45,935 nt of DNA, from NCBI GenBank assembly GCA_000827495.1, contig KN817671.1, positions 19,409 to 65,343 on the forward strand, read 5' to 3'. The notes beneath the pieces were generated by a model. It saw only the letters and a program-made list of their open reading frames with translations, ran no database searches and was not told the origin of the DNA. The DNA comes from Hypholoma sublateritium FD-334 SS-4 (Eukaryota; Basidiomycota; Agaricomycetes; Agaricales; Strophariaceae). This document shows, piece after piece, positions 42,082-45,935 of the stretch (position 1 is its first letter; each line of letters begins with the position of its first letter). A program made the translations under genes and the position numbers.

Positions 42082-43454
42082 AAGATAACAACGAGCCAGG
42101 AAATCAGGAACAAAATCAGGCCGCAATACAACAACATGCCGGAAACAGGGCGCAAATCATAGTATACACCGATGGGTCATGCGAGAATAACGGAGACAAA
42201 AATGCCCAGGCGGGAGCGGGCATCTGGTATGGCAACAACGACATACGAAACCGAGCTATCAAACTCCCAGAGGCAATAGAACAATCAAACAATTCTGGAG
42301 AACTTGTTGCTATCCTGGGAGCAGTGCAAGATGTCGATAGCGACGACAATTTGATCATCAATACAGACTCCCAATATGCCATAGACGGCATCATCACACA
42401 CAGACAGAGAATGGAAGATCGAGGCTGGATTGATACAAAAAACAAAGACATCCTCCAGGCTATAATAGCATGAATGCGGTCGCGCCGAGGAAACACGTAC
42501 CTGGCAAAAGTGAAAGAACATGCAGGAATCGAAGGTAACGAGGGCGCAGACAGGCTGGCAAACATTGGCGCACAATGTGAGCACCCAGATGAGATCAGCC
42601 TGGAAATACCTGATCAGTACTGCATACGAGGAGCAAAGTTCTCGACACTCACCCAGGCAATGTTGTACAAGGGAATCAGAGAGAGGAAGATGACAAAGTA
42701 TAAGGAAAGACCTGCTACAGAATTAACAATTGAGAGTGTACGCACTGTGGTAACAGCACGCACCAACAGGGTCCCGAGTGACTCCACCATATGGAAATCA
42801 ATACGCAGCCTTGACATGGACAGGAAAATAAGAGCCTTCCTGTACAGAGCTCTACACAACTTGCAAAGAGTAGGAAAATACTGGAAGAAAATACCCCAGC
42901 ATGAATATAAGGCGACCTGTGGAACATGCAACAAAACGGAGTCAATGGAACATATTTTCACAGAATGTGTAAACACTGGCCAACAACAAATCTGGAACAT
43001 CGCATCGCAAGTCCTACAAAGTCGCGGCATTGACCCAGGATTGAAATCACTCAGTAACTGGCTAAGCGCCGGAATGCCGAACATCAAACGCCCGAATGGG
43101 AGGGCAGGCAAGGCAAAGAACCGATTCTTCACAATAGTAATGAGCGAATCACTCTACCTCATATGGCTAATTAGATGCGAATGGAGGATGGAGAAAGAAG
43201 AGAATGAACTAGACAAACACACCTCACAAGAAATTGAAGCCCGCTGGAAGCATAGACTGAACAGACGACTGAGGCTGGACCAAGCAATGGCCAGGAAAAA
43301 GATGACGGAATGGCGTAAACTGAACAAGAACCTCGTACTGAACACTTGGCGGGGGTCTCTGAATAGAGAGGCTCAGCTGCCCGAGGACTGGATAGGAGAG
43401 AAGGGGGTTTTAGTGAGTATAGAGGACCGCCGGCCACCAGGCCGGAACCGTTAA
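42045..43454 (+). pseudogene. LINE ORF3, RNase H and zinc-binding C-terminal region, one in-frame TGA
   Basis: The first part (42045-42470) has RNase H blocks IVYTDGSCENNG, NSGELVAILGAVQ and INTDSQYAIDGI, which hold the Asp, Glu and Asp ligands. A TGA at 42471-42473 follows LQAIIA. The same frame continues with NTYLAKVKEHAGIEGNEGAD, carrying the final RNase H His and Asp, and a zinc region CGTCNKTESMEHIFTEC at about 42916-42966, to the stop at 43454. The TGA splits the RNase H fold, so this copy probably lacks the activity unless the codon is read through. CGA to TGA is the simplest origin. The start is uncertain: the first ATG is within ORF2, and a -1 shift or reinitiation would be needed. 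Confidence 0.8.
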
Positions 43455-43669
43455 CGTAACGGGGTCCTCGAGTCTCACACTACCTTATACAATGGGTGTG
43501 CATAAAGCATTTCCTCCGTTGGCTCTCCTATACCATCCTTACCACCAACCAATGATGGACAAACTAACATATAACAAACACACACTACAAATGTGGGGTC
43601 AATCCCCCGCACCCTTAGCTGGACCGTCGAGGCTAACTATGTATAGTTGTCGCGGTCCCATAGCTCCAC
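43455..43669 (+). other. LINE 3' untranslated region with terminal stem-loop
   Basis: The 215 bases between ORF3 and the poly(A) end in a hairpin. GGACCG (43621-43626) pairs with CGGTCC (43653-43658), and AACTAT with ATAGTT inside it. LINE reverse transcriptases often recognise such 3' structures. No coding potential. Confidence 0.6.
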
Positions 43670-43698
43670 AAAAAAAAAAAAAAAAAAAAAAAAAAACA

Positions 43699-44061
43699 AG
43701 CTGGAGTCCCCTCACCTGGACACCACACTTATCTCCTACGTGGATGACGGCACTGTCATCACGCAGTCCAGCAACTTGGGGACCAATTTGGTCACCCTCA
43801 AGGGTGCTTACTCAATCCTGTACCGCCTCTTCACGGCGTCGGGCCTCGCTCTGGAACACAACAAGACAGAGCTTTTCCACTTTACGCGTGCACGTAACCC
43901 AGTGCTGCCCAGTCTTGACCTGGGCTACGCTCCTTTCATGGGGGAAACCCCCCTCACCCCCAAGGATATTTGGCGATACCTTGGGTTCTACTTTGACCGC
44001 AAGCTCCTTTTCAACGAGCATGTGCGGTTCTACAGCACCAAGGCCCTCACCAACGTCATGG
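43699..44061 (+). pseudogene. Old LINE reverse transcriptase, right part
   Basis: Continues the frame left at 35804: LESPHLDTTLISYVDDGTVI holds the catalytic YVDD, followed by LYRLFTASGLALEHNKTELF, DIWRYLGFYFDRKLLF and YSTKALTNVMV. This resembles a different fungal LINE lineage from the inserted one. It stops being recognisable at about 44061, so its 3' part is lost. Confidence 0.85.
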
Positions 44062-44357
44062 TGTTAGAATTACCTTTTCAGTCTCAGATCATTGTGATCA
44101 TGTGATGCATGTACTTGTAGCTGCAGAGCCTCGTCCTGAAGTCCTTAGTTACTCACTTCGGACTTCAGGCAAGTAGATACCTTGTTTCTCTCTCAATATA
44201 CCCAATTACTCACTTCGGACTTCAGGGACTGTGGGATTTTGTATTTGGCGAAGTCGCGTGATACCAAATATGGTAATTTGAGCTTTCTGAGCCAGCAACG
44301 GGCTTCGTGCGCCTTCCTTTCACACTCTCAGCTATATCGACGGCCCCTTGACCTGCC
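44062..44357. promoter_or_regulatory. Upstream segment of the right-edge gene, with repeated 21-bp words
   Basis: The old LINE frame ends where TGTTAGAATTACC begins. The 21-bp word TTACTCACTTCGGACTTCAGG occurs twice (ends near 44168 and 44225), and CCTGAAGTCC about 13 bases before the first forms a 10-bp stem with its GGACTTCAGG. It may be a solo LTR or the promoter of the next gene; I cannot decide. Confidence 0.35.
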
Positions 44358-45935
44358 ATGCCCACCAAGAGCACCATAAATCCTCCTTCAGCATCTGAGG
44401 GCGAGGATGAGCTTGAATCCAAGGAAGACCATCACCAAGATCCCCGTGAGGAAACTCCTCCTGTCACGGTGAATGAAATGATTCAAGGCACGATAGCTGA
44501 ATGCCCGAGTGCTGGTGAGTGCAATATGGCTATTTTACAGTTGTATTTGCTCATTGTTGATGTGTAGCATTGAAATTTCGCATCACCAACCCAGCTATCG
44601 TGGAAAGGACCCGGAAAGCGCAGGAAAAAGCCACCAAGAAAAAGGGAGGTAAAAAACGAAATACAGCCAGTTCTGGCAGCAAATGGAAGGTACCACCTGA
44701 AAGTAGCAATGAGGAAGGTGAAGAGGAGCAGACCCAGCCCATGAAAAAGAGAAAAGCACTCACTACGAAAGGTAAAGTGGTCGCTCTGAGCTCACCAGTG
44801 ATAATCCAACGTTGACATGCATATATGCTGTCTAGACAGTAACGGAGATCCAGAGAATTCAGATGAGGACGAAGACGAGAAGGTTTCTATCCCCCTGACA
44901 TGCTATATCTACATTGAACATCCTGCCGCACCTCGTGTAACAAAAGGAAAGATTTCCGACGCAGAAAAATATGTTCAGAAAGGACCCTTCGTGCTTCAGT
45001 CAACTGACTCATACAGCACTTTCCTGCTGAGTATCTCGGGTGCTGCACCATGTCCAGTCCTCAACATCGTTGACGATAAGATCACATGGAGATGCCAGAC
45101 ACCGGGTAACTCTCCCTGTATGCCTTTGGGAGGACGTACAGGCTATACGGCCATGATTGACGCAATCAAGGCCAAGAGAACTGGCCAACGTGTGGTCATT
45201 GCAATGATGCCTCCACCCAAAAAGTCGGCAGAGAAACCGGTATGTATTTATGATTCTAAGCTTCGTCTGCTAACAATCAATTGTCTTCTGAAAATAGCAT
45301 TGGGATGTCGATGATAAGGAGAATGTTTCTGAGAGGGACTTTGACTACGGCGAGCTTGAGACCAGTACAACAGATGACACGATCATTCAGCAGCGTGTAA
45401 GTACACTCTTCATATTTGTATATTTCTCTGATTACCAATGAGTGTAGAAAAAATTCAACGAGGTTGCGGGTCCTCTCATCAAGGAGCTGAAGGCAAAATA
45501 TCCCATCGGAAACCATCCTCTCTTTCCCGGGATGCGGATTTACACTGACAAGTCGACGGGATGGAATTGGGAACTGACGGAGCTCAAATTGAACATATGG
45601 GCGGCGCACATCATTGAGTACCTGTTTTTCTGATGTATCCATGAGTTCTTACAGTAGGATCTTGCTATGTAGCCGCGCAATGATGCGACTCTTGATCAAC
45701 CACCCGAATCGAAGCATTTTGACAAGGTACACAGTATAAAGCCATCGCAAAAGGATTCAGCCACCGCCATTGAAGAAGCTACTATGCCGTCTGTCCTACC
45801 TTTACAGGCTAGTAGGGCTACTCTTGTTAGAAGTTGATATGTTCACTTACTAACGGCAGAAGGTCCCTGCACTGGCGTGGGTCAGAAGTATCCACATGTG
45901 CCTGCACACCTGGCTGTTGGGTTCTAGTCAAACCC
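44358..45935 (+). CDS. Unrecognised multi-exon gene, mushroom-type, probably running off the right edge
   Basis: Exons 44358-44514, 44568-44771, 44836-45239, 45298-45396 and 45448 onward join in frame through GT-AG introns of 51-64 bp. The product starts MPTKSTINPPSASEG and is acidic, then lysine-rich (KATKKKGGKKRN), then has a possible folded region (IPLTCYIYIEHPA, GPFVLQSTDSYSTFLLSISG, VVIAMMPPPKK). Its C-terminal part reads HPLFPGMRIYTDKSTGWNWE, TELKLNIWAAHI and, after a poorly defined junction near 45612-45681, DATLDQPPESKHFDK. I have seen similar blocks only in unannotated mushroom proteins. The frame can end at the TGA 45835-45837, or splice at about 45812 with an acceptor near 45859 (branch-like ACTAAC before it) and continue past the window. 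No function is offered. Confidence 0.6.

Larger units (their letters stand above)
35805..43698 (+). mobile_element. Nearly full-length LINE (non-LTR retrotransposon)
   Basis: Bounded by the 13-bp duplication AGCTGGAGTCCCC (35792-35804 and 43699-43711), with a 27-base poly(A) at 43670-43696. The parts in order are a 5' leader of about 650 bp, ORF1 (Gag-like with CCHC and RGG tail), ORF2 (APE endonuclease plus RT) and ORF3 (RNase H plus C-terminal zinc region). It is richer in CG dinucleotides than the old repeats to its left, and its open frames are long, so it is young. The separate RNase H domain and APE endonuclease point to the Tad/I-type group of fungal LINEs. Confidence 0.92.

Noticed and set aside
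35805..44357. 13-bp word GGCCCCTTGACCT shared by the LINE 5' end (near 35808) and 44342
   Set aside because: Matches of this length are expected by chance in a window of this size, and nothing around them aligns.
1..45935. CRISPR arrays, bacterial operons, rRNA genes
   Set aside because: No regularly spaced short repeats, bacterial-type gene arrangement or rRNA blocks are visible; the genes are intron-rich and fungal.

Overview
The window reads as a transposon-dense accessory region from a mushroom-forming basidiomycete (Agaricomycetes). Host-type genes are cut by many introns of about 50 bp. The recognisable families are ones expanded in that lineage: KDZ transposase remnants, a TET/JBP-like dioxygenase, an Spt5-like KOW protein, an XPG-type nuclease and a tyrosine recombinase. 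No bacterial or plasmid features are visible. The genus cannot be fixed from the sequence.

Layout. Positions 1-10730 hold broken or nearly intact accessory genes: a SAP-like gene (+), a tail-to-tail Crypton-like tyrosine recombinase (-), a TET/JBP-like 2OG-Fe(II) dioxygenase (-), an XPG/GEN1-like nuclease (-) and a second SAP-like gene (+) cut off by a 3.4 kb near-palindromic element (10731-14136). Positions 14137-19198 are AT-rich, CpG-poor repeat debris: a tRNA-like SINE candidate, a KDZ transposase fragment, a 72-bp tandem repeat and an 854-bp TIR element flanked by a 7-bp duplication. Positions 19199-27322 are a degenerate Ty1/copia element on the minus strand. Its reverse transcriptase carries a hAT-like fold-back element (8-bp duplication), which itself carries an internally deleted Tc1/mariner element (TA duplication); a third TIR element sits beside the integrase/RT junction. 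Positions 27323-32054 are an Spt5-like gene that appears interrupted by the copia element and by another fold-back element. A second copy of the 7-bp-duplication TIR element lies at 34040-34848.

Positions 35340-44061 are nested LINEs. An old LINE RT was invaded by a 3'-end LINE fragment with a poly(A) tail and by a nearly intact 7.9 kb LINE (ORF1, EN-RT ORF2, RNase H/zinc-finger ORF3) bounded by a 13-bp duplication. Positions 44358 to the right edge hold an unrecognised multi-exon gene.

Two themes connect the window. (1) Nearly every older gene is broken by in-frame stops, most of them TGA where the surrounding protein suggests Arg (CGA), and old repeats look CpG-poor. This suggests methylation-type C-to-T decay, in the same window as a TET/JBP-like gene. 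(2) The recombinase, SAP proteins, dioxygenase and nuclease in the first 10.7 kb could be parts of one undescribed mobile assembly. That is inference only.
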